21,665 nt of DNA, from IMG/VR virus record IMGVR_UViG_3300008110_002223, positions 1 to 21,665 of that record; one strand, 5' to 3'. The notes under the pieces were generated by a model. It did not search any database and was not told where the DNA came from. It was given only the letters and a program-made list of their open reading frames with translations. This DNA comes from a virus. Numbering within the stretch: position 1 is the first letter of the stretch; each line of letters starts with the position of its first letter. Positions 20,862 through 21,665 of this stretch are shown in pieces. A program made the translations under genes and the position numbers.

Positions 20862-21665
20862 TTTTGATCCTAAAGATGATGTAGAAACTCAGTGGAAAAA
20901 ATGGCAAGAACATAATCCACCAGAATCTTTTACGCATGTAGACGAAAAAGAATTGTGTGAGAAAACGATTGAAGAACTCACATATGTTTCGGCTATGGAT
21001 GTAAAAGAATATACTTTATTTCAAAAGTGGTGTGAAGTGCAAGATAAATTTCCTACAGAAATCGTAAATGATTTGTGGGAAGGTGAAAAGAAAGTACTTA
21101 AAGATGAAAAACAAAGGCGTGCAATTGAAGAAATAAAATCCAATATTTGGATGCCTAATAGTCCTGAAGATTATTTGACACTTGAACCTGAATTACTTTA
21201 CACAAGTAAACAAGATGATCTGCCAGAATTGTGGAATACCATAAGAACATTTTCTTCTACGATGAAGAATAATAGTAATATTGGACGCAATTTGAATTTT
21301 GTTGTAAGAGATAAAGTAACAAAAAAATACCTAGGTGTTATCTGTATTAGTTCAGACTTTCTTGATTTGACACCAAGAGATAATTTCATTGGGTGGTCGA
21401 GAGAATTAAAAACACAAGGTGGTATGATTAACCACACAGCCATCGGATCAACGATTGTACCTTTACAACCATTGGGATATAATTATGTTGGTGGCAAATT
21501 GCTTGCTCTGTTGTGCTTATCCGATCCTGTACAAGAGTTGTGGGAAAAACTTTACGGTGATAAGTTAGTTTCCGTAACAACTACTTCACTTTATGGAAAA
21601 ACAAAAGCAGGAGGATTATCACAATATGATAATCTAGATTATTGGCAATCGATGGGATTTACATC
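20851..21665 (+). CDS. DUF4338 (DruA-like) protein, 3' end beyond the window
   Basis: Frame 1 is open from ATG 20851, inside the end of def, to the window edge (271 codons), so the gene is incomplete here. The N-terminal 120 residues (DVETQWKKWQEHNPPESF; DLWEGEKKVLKDEKQRR) are charged and helical. From about residue 145 a conserved-looking core appears: NLNFVVRDKVTKKYLGVICI, SSDFLDLTPRDNFIGWSREL, INHTAIGSTIVPLQPLGYNY, VGGKLLALLCLSDPVQELW and KLVSVTTTSLYGKTKAGGLS. I associate the IGWS, GGKLLAL and TTTSLYGK pattern with DUF4338, the family of DruA in the Druantia anti-phage system. It is also known to me as a hypothetical protein of marine T4-like phages. A function cannot be assigned; a phage copy would more likely be a decoy, a counter-defence or an unrelated DNA-associated role than defence. 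I am moderately sure of the family. Confidence 0.6.
   Translation, partial: MSYSFDPKDDVETQWKKWQEHNPPESFTHVDEKELCEKTIEELTYVSAMDVKEYTLFQKWCEVQDKFPTEIVNDLWEGEKKVLKDEKQRRAIEEIKSNIWMPNSPEDYLTLEPELLYTSKQDDLPELWNTIRTFSSTMKNNSNIGRNLNFVVRDKVTKKYLGVICISSDFLDLTPRDNFIGWSRELKTQGGMINHTAIGSTIVPLQPLGYNYVGGKLLALLCLSDPVQELWEKLYGDKLVSVTTTSLYGKTKAGGLSQYDNLDYWQSMGFT

Noticed and set aside
1-21665. tRNA genes, CRISPR arrays, insertion sequences, attachment sites
   Set aside because: No cloverleaf with a T-arm, regular spaced repeat, transposase or flanking inverted repeat was seen; genes are packed with start-stop overlaps that leave little room.

Overview
This window is a 21.7-kb piece of the structural and replication core of a T4-like myophage, AT-rich and with every gene on the + strand. 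The order (gp16, gp17, gp18, gp19, gp20, prohead core, gp21, gp22, gp23, a tail protein, UvsY, UvsW, gp55, gp47, gp46) is the one I know from marine T4-like phages of cyanobacteria and SAR11. The 'MALTKIK'-type appendage protein, a glycine-rich fibre ending in 'RIIWPG..RQFPST', a phage peptide deformylase and the NATAAATA late promoters point the same way. The host cannot be settled from this window.

Layout. At 1-2.45 kb lie the tail of an unknown gene, the small terminase and three tail-appendage ORFs. At 2.45-4.5 kb a Dps-like ferritin gene precedes the large terminase. At 4.5-6.6 kb are tail sheath and tail tube, closed by a terminator. At 6.6-13.2 kb are the portal, prohead core proteins, prohead protease, scaffold and major capsid protein, closed by a second terminator. 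At 13.2-13.9 kb are a small putative prohead protein and a tube-like tail protein. From 13.93 kb a consensus sigma70-type promoter starts the recombination and late-transcription block: UvsY, UvsW, an Sm-like acidic protein, gp55, gp47 and gp46. This is followed by a methyltransferase, a peptide deformylase and a DUF4338 (DruA-like) protein that runs off the end. The gp55 gene encodes the sigma-like factor that should read the TATAAATA-type promoters found before dps, 18, 22 and the 13.26-kb gene. UvsY, UvsW, gp46 and gp47 form the recombination-dependent replication set.

The most unusual thing is a series of deletion-like scars inside conserved genes. (1) The fibre is split by a frameshift at about 1.60 kb. 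(2) The sheath N-terminus is out of frame at about 4.63 kb, with roughly 60 residues gone. (3) The sheath C-terminus is missing and the sheath is fused in frame to the tube at about 6.03 kb. (4) gp23 lacks the nearly universal 'EINRE' segment at about 12.61 kb. (5) The tube-like protein may lack a stretch at about 13.89 kb. (6) gp46 is split at about 19.07 kb, with about 45 residues of its coiled coil gone. Everything between the scars looks intact. The pattern suggests an assembly or amplification artefact that skips segments, or a deletion-riddled defective genome, more than six separate biological novelties. The junctions should be checked in reads before any fusion or split gene is believed. 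Segment sizes are estimates from remembered family members, not alignments. I saw no tRNA, CRISPR array, insertion sequence or minus-strand gene, and no gene-free stretch longer than about 100 bases.
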